Below, one piece after another: positions 33,451 to 45,465 of a stretch of DNA of 62,202 nucleotides. This DNA is from Gnetum montanum (taxonomy: Eukaryota > Streptophyta > Gnetopsida > Gnetales > Gnetaceae): NCBI GenBank assembly GCA_015680685.1, contig MNCI01000867.1, positions 47,059 through 109,260 of the forward strand, read 5' to 3'. The position numbers and the translations under genes are program-made. Under the pieces are notes generated by a model that was not told where the DNA came from, ran no database searches, and saw nothing but the letters and a program-made list of their open reading frames with translations. Each line of letters begins with the position of its first letter. Within the stretch, counting starts at the first letter, position 1.

Positions 33451-33799
33451 CCTTTTGAGACCTATATCCTAATAGGGCACACTTCCAATTTAAGTATTTT
33501 TCATAGTGTTTCAATCCAGCAATAGATCACCAGTTCAACAATCAGTCGCCAAATTAGAATTTTTACCAACCTCACTTGAGTCAGCATGACTTTTATGATA
33601 AATCTTATTTTTAGAAAGAAATCAATGGTTTTGTGCATGATTTTTTCAACTTTTAAATATAAGTCATCCCGACTTGCCCATTTATCATGATCCTTCTAAC
33701 ATCCCACCCAATATATTCCCCAACTTTTTAAACACTAGTATTTTTACAACTTCTTCTCTGGTCATGCAATCTCTTTCGTCCTTTACACTTCGATCATTG

Positions 33800-35200
33800 C
33801 CTGTTTAATAACATTTGCAATTTCCTCGAACGTCACCATTCAATTTTGCTTCACTTGATCCATAGGGAGAGAACGTTTCCCCTTAGCTTCTACCTTCATC
33901 TCAGTTTGTTCTTCAAGCATCTGTTGCTTTTCTTAAGTCCTATCAGAAGAAGACACCCCCCAACGGGCCGTAAACCTTATCAAGTAGACTTTCAACCTGC
34001 CTTTTGGCCTACTCCACCCCACCTTACCCTTAGAGCCTGCACCAGTATGTCCTTGCTCCTCCTTTGCCTAGACAGTCCTACAAACGAAACTAACCATCCT
34101 TTCACCCTTCATTGTGTTGCATTGTCAGATCTTTCATTCCATCATTGTCCTAGTCTACTATCACAGTGTTACCTCTTTAGGGTCCAATCCGGGTATTTAT
34201 ACACTACCAAAACTAACACAATTTTAGGTTTTCTCTCTTCACCAGTTACCGGTAACATCACTACAACACTCTGAGATCAATTAGTACGTCAATGCATTCC
34301 TACGAGCACCATATGCCTTTGCACCCATGACAATACTAACGCCAACCCCACGAAAATATGCTTGTCCGGGCTATCGTTGGGCATGTATTCATACACCAAT
34401 AACAGCCGGTCACCAAGGTGGCACCACAAGAGCACTGGACCAAAATCCAGTTTCGCTTCTGTCCAATGCTGCTGAATTCCACCACGAATCGTCTCTCTCC
34501 ATGCAACGATGCCGACGATATCTAGCTTCTGGCTACTACCGTGGCCATCCCCGTCATGCCCTCAATAAATCCTCTATGAAGGGCGCTAAAGCTGCCATTG
34601 CCAAGAAGCTCCTTATCACTGAAATTACGCATGGAGGCACATAGAAACTTATAATTGATCAACTGCATAATATACAACATTGACACATTTGAGACCGCCG
34701 CTGCTGCCCCCTTTTCCAGTGCATCCATATGGCTATTCATGCTGACATTTACAATACAAGCACCACTGCCATGATGCAACCAACCACAATGGCAACCTTG
34801 GCAATGCTAGAGAGACCAAAACCGTCGTTGGACATCCTGGACAGCAAACATTCGGGCAAGATCTATGACAAGAATTTCTGGTTAAGAATCCGATGTATCT
34901 TTGGAAACAACAACAATGCCAGTGGAGAAGCCGATGCAAGAGAAGCACAACACTATCTACAAGAATGACAATATTTGCAAGATGTAGATGGTGCCATTAT
35001 CCATTGTTCTGCGTCATTATAATACATAGCCATTATTTTTGTACACATTGCACACGCTCTGGTCCTTCCCTGCCATGCACTACCATGTTTTGCCCATAAT
35101 TCCCACACAATCCAAGGCCCATGAAAACTTCCTTCACCCTGCCATTCCCAAAGCACCACCAGAAATTTCAAATTACTACTCTCCTCCATGAGTCGTCTTT
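33800..35200 (-). pseudogene. Lectin-type receptor-like kinase pseudogene fragment
   Basis: On the minus strand, in changing frames, are the kinase landmarks NFSDKELLGNGSFSALHRG (glycine-rich loop, about 34645-34590), VVARS (the invariant Lys of VAVK is lost), GERRFVVEFSSIGQ (about 34507-34456) and LLLVYEYMPNDSPDKHIF (about 34403-34350). The wording is that of plant lectin receptor kinases. Upstream (about 34980-34850) a YIGF-like stretch could be the end of the lectin domain. Frameshifts, stops and a missing catalytic segment make it a pseudogene. It lies in ARP7 intron 4. The outer limits are rough. Confidence 0.6.
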
Positions 35201-36500
35201 GCTATGAACTCTAATCTTGTTCAACTAATGTCAAACCATGGTAAAGATGATGATGATGATGATCCTTCCTCTGCCTGTTGCTCTTGTTTTCATTCCATCA
35301 TCATTGGCACAAACAACATTGAACAACAGCTCATTTCCACTGACATCCTTGCCGCCAGACGCGTACTCATCAACTACAACACATCTAGCACAGATTTGTA
35401 GTGATGTAGAGTTTGATCTAATGGCTTTGTAGTGACGATAAAGGCGAATGATGAAGAGAGAACATGACAACATTGAACAGCGAAAACCTGAAAACTGTGT
35501 TAACTTTAGCAATGCATTAATACCCCAATTGGACCGTAAAAGGGTAACGCCTACCATCAGATTTGTGCCTTCATATTACTATTATTGGTATGCATTCTCA
35601 GTGAACTCCTTCATCACCTCCTATATGTTTGAAGTGTCACTGATTCTATACTTTTAAAAAGTATGCCAAAAAGACTGCACTTTTCTCATTGCTTCCAACA
35701 TTATTCTATTCTTTTAACTAGATGTTGGGATTGTCTGAAAACATGCAAACTTCAAGGAACAACAGATTTTGTAAGATAACAATGTATCATTATTCATATA
35801 GAGTTGTGAATTATTTGTAATTCTTGAGCATCGATATTTTCTCATTGCTCATATATACATCACTTTAGTTATTTTATTTTTATGCTTTTTAAATTTTTTT
35901 AGGTCAAAATTGTTTTTGGATATCTGAATGAAGTTCATGTGCCCTGAGACCTTTTTAGACAGCGCTCTATATCCTGGAAAAGTAGTGCAAAAATTATTAG
36001 ATCTCAAGGAATAACCCACGGAGACAAGTCATTTTTTATAGTGGTAAGGATCCTAGCCTGATAACCCCAGCTGACAGGTTCACTTCTCCTGGGCAGCATT
36101 GAGTTATACAAAGAAAAAAACTTTCATAAAACGAATTCTGAGTCTGGTCCAATAAATCCGAGGGGTTTCAGTAGATGTAAGTAAAAATTTCAGTTTCAGT
36201 TTCATAGCTACAGAAGGGTATTCTCAAAACACTGTAGCAGCAGTAAAAGCCAAAAGGCAATCACCACGTTTGAGAAAAAGATTTAAACTGTAGTTGATTT
36301 CCTATAATTAGTTGCAGCAACCATAAAATTTAAAATAGGACAAAAACCTAGCACAAATAGACCAATAAATTTTTTTACATGTGATTGACACCAGAGAAAA
36401 AAAAAACTTTTTAATAACAAGTTAATGATTGTCACCATGTCCTTAGTTAGTAATTGCACATGCAATAAGTAGAATTTTAAATACAAGGAACTTTACATAC

Positions 36501-36745
36501 TTGTCCATCTGGTAATGTATAACTTTCAACTTGAATATTTTCTTGCCTCTCTTCGTAGATACTCTGATCTTCTGCACTGCAAGCATATGATTCTTTCAAT
36601 TTCTCGACTGTGGAAAGGTCAAGAGAGACATGAGGATTTGATTTGGAGAGTTCCTTGTAAAAGAACTGAGTCAAATCCATGCCCCCAATCTCAAACTTCT
36701 TTGAAGCATTATGCTGGACAGCACCTTCCCATACCGGTGCAATGT
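36501..36745 (-). CDS. ARP7: ARP7 exon 4 (codon 146 to residue 227)
   Basis: The acceptor is TTGCCAG|ACATTG; its first two bases complete the Asp codon split from exon 3, giving DIAPVWEGAVQH. The exon continues with ASKKFEIGGMDLTQFFYKEL and VEKLKESYACSAEDQ, both characteristic of ARP7, and ends with YTLPDGQ. The donor is CAA|GTATGT, phase 0. Its length is 245 nt. The reading frame stays open past the donor for a few codons, but homology stops exactly at the splice site. Confidence 0.95.
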
Positions 36746-37867
36746 CTGGCAAAATAAGAAATAAAATGTATTTTAAAAAAAATTTAAAAATATGAAGAAC
36801 CAACAAATGTGCTTGTATAAAGATAGTAGCTTTTTGCTTAATTACTCAAGCTCCCTTAAAAAGAACCTCATATGTTATATTCAAATGTGGGTTAGCACAC
36901 TGTCAAACTTTCCTGCCAACTAAATTTGATTCAATATCATGGGCTATTGATGTATCTAAAATGTCATCCCATAATGATGCAACTTAAAAAATGAAAAATA
37001 TAATAGTGTCAGCTTGGATTTAAACCAAAGTTATCCAAATGAAACCAAATGCAAGCAGAGACTACAGACCAAGACATCTTCAGAGCATCATCTTAACACC
37101 TTCAAATTTGTCAGGAACATGTCTGAACATGCAAGCATTCACCTTTTTCATGAAAATTACAGATACTTGCATTTATAAGAAGCTAGTGCTCAATACACTC
37201 GAGGCAAATTACAAGGAGAAGGATCGATGTATGGGACAGATTTTATTAATCAAAATTGCAAGGATTGAAATAACCTTTAATTTTGCCCAAGGGATTTAAC
37301 CAGCATGCAGGAGCCTTACCTGACTTCAGAGTAAAAATTGCATCCAACACTTCCTACTTTGAAATACAAGCCAGCATTCTATGGTGGTCCTCTTGATCTA
37401 GGACTCTTTGAATATGAACTGATATAGGGAAGGAAGCTGTCCTGGCCCAAATTTTTCCCTAGAAATATTGCAACACCTGGGCAATTTTCTTTGGATTTGA
37501 AATGAATTCATTCCCATCATATATCATATGGATCATTTTTGCACGTTTTAAGGCTTTGGTTGCTGCAAAGAAAACTTTGTATTGTGATCTCCATCTTTCA
37601 ACCCTCTTGCCCTAGAGCATTCCCTCTAGTATGCTTCTTTCTCCTTATAAAGTCATTGTAGCTCCTCCAAAGTCACTAATTCCTCCTCCATTAGATCATG
37701 CTCCTATTCTTGTGAGAGCTGAATTTGACAAAGCATTTGAGTTGTTTCCTCCTTTAAAAATTGAAGGAATATTTGTCTTACTTGGCCCTATCTTTGATCT
37801 GTTGTTTAATACAGTATAGGCCATCCCTGAGAAAGTCCCATGGATCTTGTTGATTTAGGTAAGATGC

Positions 37868-38810
37868 CTAGATGTCTACAACTAATTGCCTCAACCAAGG
37901 CTTCTGAAGCCAAACACGTTCAAAGCAAAAAGATTGTGATTTCGCTTTAGTTTCATTGGCTTGTTTAAGAGAACAAAGTAACGGCCTATGATCTAATGCT
38001 CTTCGCTTTAAAGTCATAAACAAGACATGCATACTAAGCAGAATTGAGGAGCTTACCCAAACCCAGTTGATCCTACATAGAAACCAATCCACTCCCTTCC
38101 TTCTATTGTTCCAAGTGAATTGGCATCCTTGGATCTCCAAGTCCACCAAGTTAAAATCATTCAAGAAACCAAGGAATTCCTAACTCCCCTGTAGCTCTGA
38201 ACATTCTCCTCCAACTTCTTCCTATTCACATAACCTTTGATTAAAATGGGACTGTCATTTGGTGTGGTGGTAAGGTGCTTGTTTCTCAAGTCAAAGACCA
38301 AGGTCCGAGCCTAGGTGAAACCACTCGAAGAGGTTAGGCTTTCACTCATCTACTGACCCTCCCAAGACCCTACTTAGCGGAATGAGCATTGTGGCTAGCT
38401 CTAAGTGATGATCCTATATAAGCTTTGATTAAAATCTCCAATGAAGATCAAAGCATAATGATCATGGACCTTGGTGACCACCTAATGAAGTTCTTGGAGG
38501 CAATCCACCCAATTCTAAGATCTCTAAACATTAGTAAGCCAAACACCCTAGCAAGAACAAAGTGATACTCTAGGTTGAACTATAAATGAGTTCGTTTTTA
38601 TGAGTGTTGCTAATCCACTAGCCCACCCTCTATAGTCAACAAAAAAGGAAGACCACCTAGCCCACCATAAAATACCTCTTTGCATAGACTATAACTTTAT
38701 TTCTTGTAGACAAACTATATCACAATTCGCTTGCTTTACAAGTCCCTTTAGGGTATTTCTCTTATACAAGGTATCCTAGCCCCGGTAATTCCATAATAGA
38801 ATCTAATTCC
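37868..38810 (-). pseudogene. LINE C endonuclease remnant, split by a SINE
   Basis: The N-terminus reads ILLWNYRG, a stop, DTLYKRNTLKGLVKQANCDI and VCLQEIK. The C-terminal part (38164-37868) reads MNDFNLVDLEIQGCQFTWNN, then RRKGVDWF and RALDHRPLL, the FTWNN and SDH/LDH landmarks of the LINE endonuclease. The SINE at 38248-38422 separates the two. Confidence 0.78.
38248..38422 (+). mobile_element. tRNA-derived SINE with 13-bp target duplication
   Basis: The element is about 175 bp, flanked by CTTTGATTAAAAT at 38235-38247 and 38423-38435. It starts GGGACTGTCATTTGGTGTGG. An A-box-like TGGTGTGGTGGTAAGG is followed about 40 bp later by a B-box-like GGTCCGAGCC (38302-38311), the layout of a Pol III promoter. 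The matching site in LINE B reads GTTGATTAAAGTCTCC without an insert, confirming the junction. Confidence 0.88.
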
Positions 38811-39399
38811 TATTTTGTCTTCTTGTTCTGAAGCTCCCAAAACCTAAGCCCATTCATCTTTTTTGTTCTAAGGCATACCTTGAAACCTTAATTGTTCTCT
38901 TTGAGAATTTGATGTAAGATGGGTTCCATTGGTGGGGTGGAAGACCCCCTCAAGGGGGTGACCCAGCAACCAAGGGGAGGGAGCTCCCCACTAGAAGTAC
39001 CCTACAGCTCAAGTACCAATGCAAGCTAAGAAGTGCCTATCCCCTTGGTAGGCTAGAGAAAGCCCTTAATATGAACACACTCCTTCCCACCCAACAACTC
39101 TAATGATCCCTCTAGGTTCTAAAAGGGAGAAAACCTATTTTCCGAAATCTTCTATGTAGGTGAGGCACTCTTGTTAACTTGATGGGCCTTCAAATCCATT
39201 TGGTTCTTGTCTTGCTTTATTATTGAGCACCAATCGACTGTTTTCTTTCATCTACCTGTTGATTCTATGTATCCTTCATTTGCTTTTTCAGCAATGGTGT
39301 ATTTTGATGTAGCTTAAGACGTCAGCCTTTCTTTCCAACTACTTGCCAATCAATGGGATCTTTATTTTGTCCTTTTGCTTCCTACCCTAGCCGAGCCTT

Positions 39400-39723
39400 A
39401 CAAACCTAAGCTTGATGATTAGCCTTTCTGCAGAAGTTGCATCCTTCCTAGGAGGTAGGTGGGATAGATTTATTTTCAGTCAAAACATTCTCATATTCAA
39501 CCATGAGGACTTCCTCTCCATATGGTAGTTGCATTCAGATCACTTGCAAAATTCCATCCTTTTCTAGAGATCTCCAAACGAAAAAACACACAAAACCCAT
39601 ATAATCATCTATGGCTGTGAACTTATCCAAGGTGATAAATTCACCAAATAACCCAACAAGGGTTTTGAGAAAATCTTCAATCCAAAACTCCAAAGGAAGT
39701 TCATAAACCCTAAACCAAACCAA
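39400..39723 (-). pseudogene. LINE C ORF1 remnant with knuckle carrying an internal stop
   Basis: The minus-strand frame 39723-39535 reads MVWFRVYELPLEFWIEDFLK and GFVCFFVWRSLEKDG, parallel to LINE A ORF1. The zinc knuckle at 39441-39400 reads CNFCRKANHQA, a stop, VC. The C-x2-C-x4-H-x4-C spacing is intact, with a TAG just before the Val-Cys end. Confidence 0.75.
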
Positions 39724-41604
39724 AACCCTAGTGAAGAGGTGTGGGTCCTTGTGAGCACCTAGGAGCTAGTGTGTGAGTGCCAAGCCATAGGCCTAAAAAA
39801 ACCAAGGTCTCCCCTAAAGAGTCTTCTCTTGATCCTCGATAGATTGGATGACTAACAACAAAAGATTGCTTGAGAAGGACCTCACAACAATCTCCACCAC
39901 CCCCCAAGAGGCAATGGTCCATTTTTTGACCAAATCTATTCTCAAGAGCATGCCAAAGGACATAGACTTCCCTTCAAACATTGGTGGAGGACATGCAAAC
40001 CTTCAAGCACCATCCCATGGTTCATCTAGTGGCAAAGCTTACTAGAGTCAAGGCAAACAACATCAATGCCACCATCACTTGGTTTCCAATTTGATTGGAT
40101 GAAACCCTAATCCTTGACACAAGAAGCATCCACACTCATGGTCACTGTCCCCACCTTAGCATCCACACTCGTAGCCACCATCCCTTTCTCAATCACTCCA
40201 ATCTCCACCAAAAGGGCTTTGGCTGCACCCATCCCTATAGCCATACCCTCAAACAAGAAAGGGAAAGCTACAATCCCCTTCACATCTTCTATATCAGATA
40301 TTTCCTTCCACCAAGCCCCCCTTCCCCCAGTTCTTTTGTGACTACTTTAGCTCCCCTACCATCCATTGCACCACTGTCCACTATGCTAGTGCCTCCATGC
40401 TCCCCCACCTGGTCGCTCTCAACCCTCTCGCTCTCAATCCTCTCGTCCCTCTCCTGTGCCATCCAAACCCCAAAGTCTAGCAAGCCAATGTTATCTAGTG
40501 ATGTTACCCTATTGTTGGTAAATTGGATAGTTTGATTAAATGTTAATGGTGTGCATTACATTGTTTCAAGTTAAAAGAGTTAAATTGAAATGATTTTTAT
40601 CATAAGGGTTACTGAAAGAAAATAAAATAGTATTATTGTGCAATTGAATGGATTTGAAATTATTGATTGATATGTTTCTTGTGGCCAACTGTTTGGTTAA
40701 ACAAATCCGTTGATGAACAGCATCAGATATATCTGTAAATAAAAATAAAATCAGATTAAATCTGTACATTATATCAGAGGAATCTAATATAGATTTTGAA
40801 TGTCACTGTTTGCTTTTCATGGTCATCTTTTATCAACAATGGTTGAATGAAATTCTGATTAAGGTTATGGTATTTTGTACTAATTAGACATGATCTGTCA
40901 GTGCTGTTGGTATATCAAAGAATCACAAATTATACTCAATGACCATTAGTATTTATTTTATAGTTTTGTTCAAACCTTATATGGTTGTCCATCAAAAAAA
41001 TAGAATTCATTTATTTATTAACATATGCAATCTAAGGCAACAAAGACCATACAGTATCTTTACTAGTATCTAGAGTTTATGTGATATTATATATACTGAA
41101 TATTAGGAAAAGGCTATCAAATTATTTGTTAACATTATTCATTATGGTTTTTTGATTGATGTTGACTGTAGTTATTTTTGATTCTTTTGTTAAGAGTTTC
41201 AATAATTTGATTATGAACCACTGTTTCATAGGATTATTCTGCTTTCTGCCCAGTTATTTGTGTAAACAAGTTTATTCATGCACACTATCTAGTTTCTGAT
41301 TTTCTTCTTGTTGAACCCTAAATATTGGTTCACTAGCAATGATATTGTGAATAAATGTAGAGACACTATATGATTCTGTATTTCAATTTGCAATTTTTCA
41401 AGTACATAAATAATAAATTTTACTTCAGTTTGACTTTCCTTATGATTGATTACATTTTGATTATGCATAATTTAAAATTGATAGTGAAGTGATTCAGTTA
41501 ACTGGCTTCTTGCTGAGCTAGATGGCTATAGATATGATTTCAAGTTTTAGATGTTTTGACATTTGTATTGCATTTTGGATGCATAGCATATTTAGAGATG
41601 TCAA

Positions 41605-41870
41605 TTGTCATATTGGCTTTCTCTTCCTACTAGATCCTTGGGCCTTTCTTTGTAACATATAATTTTCTGTGTTATGATTTATTTTAATTGATAGTTGTCT
41701 ACATAGGTCTCTATGCAAGTTGAATTTCTGATAATTAATCAACTGTTTCGCAAAAACAAAAGTTCACCCTTCCATTTTCAGCCATGATGGGGGCTTCAGG
41801 TGTTAACTCTTGCTTCCTAAGGATGGGTGCTACACCCAGTAAGTATTGCAGCATATTTATAGAGATAAGA
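41605..41870 (+). repeat. Dispersed repeat, copy 2
   Basis: It pairs with 6212-6470 (same strand), sharing ACTAGATCCTTGGG, GTTGTCTACATAGGTCT, TTGAATTTCT and a GTTAACTCTTGCTTCC end. It is non-coding. Confidence 0.6.
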
Positions 41871-41889
41871 TCGTTATATTTAGAAACCC

Positions 41890-42030
41890 ATGCCAATGAG
41901 AAGTGGCTTAAGTGGTTAGCTCATTGTTTGACAAGGATTTGCAAGCAAGAGATTACCAATTCAAGTCACACTTGAGACACCATTGTGTTCTTTTTAAGTT
42001 CTTCTAACTCATATTGGCTATATGTCTTCA
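41890..42030 (+). mobile_element. SINE-like element, copy 1
   Basis: This has an A-box TGGCTTAAGTGG at 41904-41915 and a weak B-box AATTCAAGTC at 41959-41968, a spacing typical of tRNA-derived SINEs. It aligns with 54197-54330 throughout. The common 3' end is CATATTGGCTATATGTC. No target duplication was identified. Confidence 0.6.
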
Positions 42031-42070
42031 AAGTATCTATAATGAACTTGCTTCAGGTTCCAACACCCTA

Positions 42071-42112
42071 TATTGATAGACCCATAATCCACTGTGTGCA
42101 GGTCTATCAATA
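42071..42112. repeat. 12-bp perfect inverted repeat (hairpin)
   Basis: TATTGATAGACC (42071-42082) and GGTCTATCAATA (42101-42112) are separated by 18 bases. It could form a stem-loop. Its role is unknown. Confidence 0.85.
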
Positions 42113-42814
42113 TACTTTGAAATACAAGTAGCTTTCGTACGTTGGGGATTTGGCTAATGCATAAAAGTTGTTAATACTTCATGTTTCAGCCATCACATTT
42201 AGAGAGATTCCAGAAGTTGGATGTGCCTTCGGATGAAAGAAAATATTGTGCAATCCCCACTTTTACAAACTCTGTTGATATTTATATTTCAAATCCATTT
42301 TAGGGCCCTCATTGTCCCCCCCTACACTCAGATTTTGTTTTTAAAAAAATTAGGCCCTATCTTCAAATTTTGTTTGCCAAATATTTAAGATGACCTAAAA
42401 TGGAGGAACCTGATTTCCATATGTGAACATGCAGCTATGACCAGTGGGATGAAACAGTAACAGCCCCTTTTCTTAAAATAAATGAGAAACAAACCGATGT
42501 GTTGTAACTCTCCATTGTTTGATTTGTGAGTTAGTTTCTTAAATGGCATTTAAAAACTTATTTGAGATGTCTAGTTATCTTCTTTCTATTATAAGTTGAG
42601 GATAGTGGATCTGTGAAGCCTGGAAGTCTCCTTGGTGTAAGTCAACATATAATGAATGATTTGTACATTTTTGTCATAGTTAAATTTACCTCTAACTGAA
42701 GCAATATACTGTTCATTTATTCTTGTTTCAATATGCTAATCTCATTTATTTACCAGAAATTATGTTCTTTTATTTGGGTAGAGAAAAGAAACAAAATGTG
42801 TGTGTAATCATGTA

Positions 42815-43850
42815 AGTTTATTTGCTATCCATAAAATTAACCCACATAAATTATGATTAGAAGCACTCTGGATGCTAGGATAAGTAATTCACCTAAAGTC
42901 ACAGTTGGTAATTAGGTGGATGATGCATTTGGTTGGTGTGCCGTATGTGAATCATATAGTATTTCTAAGGATCATTAATTAATCATTTTAACAATAATAG
43001 AAATTCATCCCTATACCTTGAATAGATGGGTCGCATTATTTATTTATTTTATATACCCCATGCCCTGGATGTGCAAATGAACACCACCATCCAACCCTAC
43101 TCGTACACATGCTTACTTAGGCTTCATATCCTAAGCCATTAGACCCAAGGACATTGAGTTGCACAACACTTGAAGGTTTTCAATAATGCAAGTGCCACTT
43201 GTAAGTGTGAAAGTACATTACATACAATCCCCAATCACCTATCTTGGGGGTATATCAAGGTGCAATTCAAAAATGACGGTTGAACCAAGCCTTGGTTCTA
43301 TAGCATAGAACCCAAAGATAACCCAACTCAGAGCTAGACGGTAACCAGATTCTTTGAGTTTGATGGCCCTCAATGTGGGAATCCAACAACACATTGCATG
43401 GGTAAAGTTGCTAAAACTTATATATTTTAGATCCCACCCAGCCTATTAGAAATTAAATAATCTTATTTGGCAAAAACATAGTGAAGAATTACATCTGACC
43501 ACATCTATCAATGCTACTTGTAAAACAAAACTTGAAACAAGTCACACAAATGTTTGATATTTTCTAGGTTATTAAGGATAAAAAGTCTAACCATCACCTT
43601 TGGCTATACTAGTCTTTGACGTATCATGGCAGTACTAAGGATAGACAATATGTCATTAATGCATCAATCCTTAGAATTGTGAAAAGTAGAAAAGCCTCAT
43701 CTTATCAACATGTTAAGGTCATGTAAGCAACCCACCATTATATTGAGCCATATCCCATTTAGTTGCTGGTGTAAGTCTAGTCCCATGTTCTAAGATGTTG
43801 GAAAAGAATCTAGTAAACTGTATAGGTTGATTATTAGGGGTCCTAAATAT
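42815..43850 (+). repeat. ~1-kb repeat, left arm of an inverted pair around exon 3
   Basis: It aligns with the reverse complement of 45660-47715 across its whole length. Anchors include AACCCACATAAATTATG, GGTAATTAGGTGG, ATACCTTGAATAGATGGG, ACAATCCCC...GGGGGTATATCAAGG, CACCTTTGGCTAT and TTTAGTTGCTGGTGTAAGTC. The arms are diverged with small indels. No protein-coding content is seen. The repeat family is unknown. Confidence 0.8.
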
Positions 43851-44378
43851 TAATCATAAAATTTTATAAAACTTGCACAAAAATTAATTTATTAACATCA
43901 ATACGATAAGCTTTAACTTTCATAACAAAAAGCCACAAAAATTGCAAATCATATTTTCATAAAATTCAAATTAAATGCACACTATGCTTTTATGAAACCG
44001 AACAATGGTTGAAATCATTCCTTTAATTAAAAGAATTGGAATTTAGAAAAATATTATATTTTCATAATCTTCTCACAAATATCTATATATAAAAAGTCTA
44101 AAAAATTTAATGCTTCCATAAAAGCTATTTTAAGAAAATGATTGACTTTCATCGTCACTTTTTAGAGTGAACCATCTTCCGAAGTTAAATCTTGTTTACC
44201 ATCTTCCAATGTTAAATGTTATATTACACATATGTTTAGGATCTTCCAAGCCATTGCTACTATCTGAACCAAAACTTCCAAGTACAAATCATAATGAGAT
44301 GTAAAAGAAAAAGATATTTAAAATCTATATGATGTAAACATCTACCCAATATGCATTATTAATGAAAAATACCATTAC

Positions 44379-44520
44379 CTATTTTTCCATGTCCAACATC
44401 GACAGCACAACCTGAAATTCTTCCAGCTGCGTAGAGGGACAGAACTGCTTGTTCTGAGGCATAAAAACCCATCACATTGAAAGTTTCAAACATCAGTTGT
44501 ACCAGCTGCTCCCTAACAGC
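44379..44520 (-). CDS. ARP7: ARP7 exon 3 (residues 99-145 plus first base of codon 146)
   Basis: The acceptor is ACGCAG|GCTGTT and the donor ATAG|GTAATGG, so the exon is 142 nt, entering in phase 0 and leaving in phase 1. The product reads [20 protein letters not shown], then [20 protein letters not shown] and DVGHGKI. The last motif is the second phosphate-binding loop of the actin fold. The exon sits between two ~1-kb inverted repeats (42815-43850 and 45660-47715), which makes its surroundings unusual. Confidence 0.95.
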
Positions 44521-45177
44521 CTGCGTACTCCACAAGAGAATAAATCAATAAGTAGCATATTGACATCATCAAACAGGTGTTCATCACATAACTTGGCATC
44601 ACTTTCCACATTTAAAGCCTATCATTACCATGAGAAGAAACTGGGGCAAACATTTATTCATTTAAAGCATCATCCAGTTGAGATATATTTTGATTATGCC
44701 ATCAAATATGAACTAACAAAACAGACTGTGGCAATGGGCTGGAACAACTATTTAGCTGCAAAATTAGGAAGCCACTGAAAGTAAACTAACACCTGAACAA
44801 ACAAATCATACTTAAGGATCAGGAATTAAGAATGATTAAATTGCCTTTTGTCAATATCATCATCATCGTCATCTTCATGCCATCAAAATGACTGACTAGC
44901 AAGGATAAGTGGATGATATGATAGGTTTTATACTCATCTGTTAACCTGAGATCAACTTGAACATATAACCTAGCTCGGAAATGTGGACTTGAACATTCAA
45001 ACAAACAATTATAAATAGGTAACCCAACCCATTAAGTTAAAATTCATCCACTGCCTCTTCCCAACTAACTAAAATGGATAATTAACAAAGGTAATACCCT
45101 AGTGTATTTGCTAATAATATTGTGCTAGTAAATACATCTTGAATAGACACTGTTTCTAAAATGGAATATTGGAAACA

Positions 45178-45465
45178 AGCTCTAGAATCAAGACACCTAA
45201 AAATCAATAGAAGTAAGAGTTAATACATGGAATGTTATTTCAATAAAAGTATCAGAGAAAATCAAAGGCCAAGAAATCCCTCAATATAAGCATATTCATT
45301 ATCTGGGATTCATGTCATAGATGGATGGAAAAATTAACAATAATATAAGAAATGATGTTGAGTCAGAATGTCTAAAATGGAGACAAAATAGTGATATATT
45401 ATATGATAGAAGGATTCCAACAAAATTACATGAAAAATGTTACAGGACAATTATCTGGTTTGATA
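45178..45465 (+). pseudogene. RTE-clade LINE reverse transcriptase fragment
   Basis: The plus strand encodes LKINRSKS, a stop, YMECYFNKS, then after a frameshift DGKINNNIRNDVESECLKWR and LYDRRIPTKLHEKCYRTIIW. In plant RTE elements this region reads R.SRSKTEYMEC ... DG.I..DV.HRI..GWLKWR...GVLCDRRIP.KLKGKFYRT. The 5' and 3' parts are missing. The adjoining 45490-45535 (CCTTTATCCCATCTATGATGGG) resembles an RTE 3'-end motif in reverse. Confidence 0.75.

Larger units (their letters stand above)
37320..40510 (-). mobile_element. LINE copy C (same L1-type family, lacks the RT part)
   Basis: The minus-strand order is ORF1 (about 40510-39400) with its zinc knuckle, ORF2 endonuclease (about 38810-37870), then the endonuclease-RT linker to about 37320, where similarity to copies A and B ends. 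LINEs are normally cut at the 5' end; this one keeps the 5' half and has lost RT and 3' end, which points to a later deletion. A SINE sits inside it (38248-38422). It lies in ARP7 intron 3, in the gene's orientation. Confidence 0.82.

Noticed and set aside
35238-35432. Small secreted-protein-like frame (MVKMMMMMILPL...)
   Set aside because: The Met run comes from a (GAT)n microsatellite and the frame lies next to the receptor-kinase pseudogene; no independent support.
36477-36500. Extension of ARP7 exon 4 past the donor to the in-frame stop
   Set aside because: Family homology ends at the GTATGT donor and exon 5 continues in phase; the extra codons are intronic.
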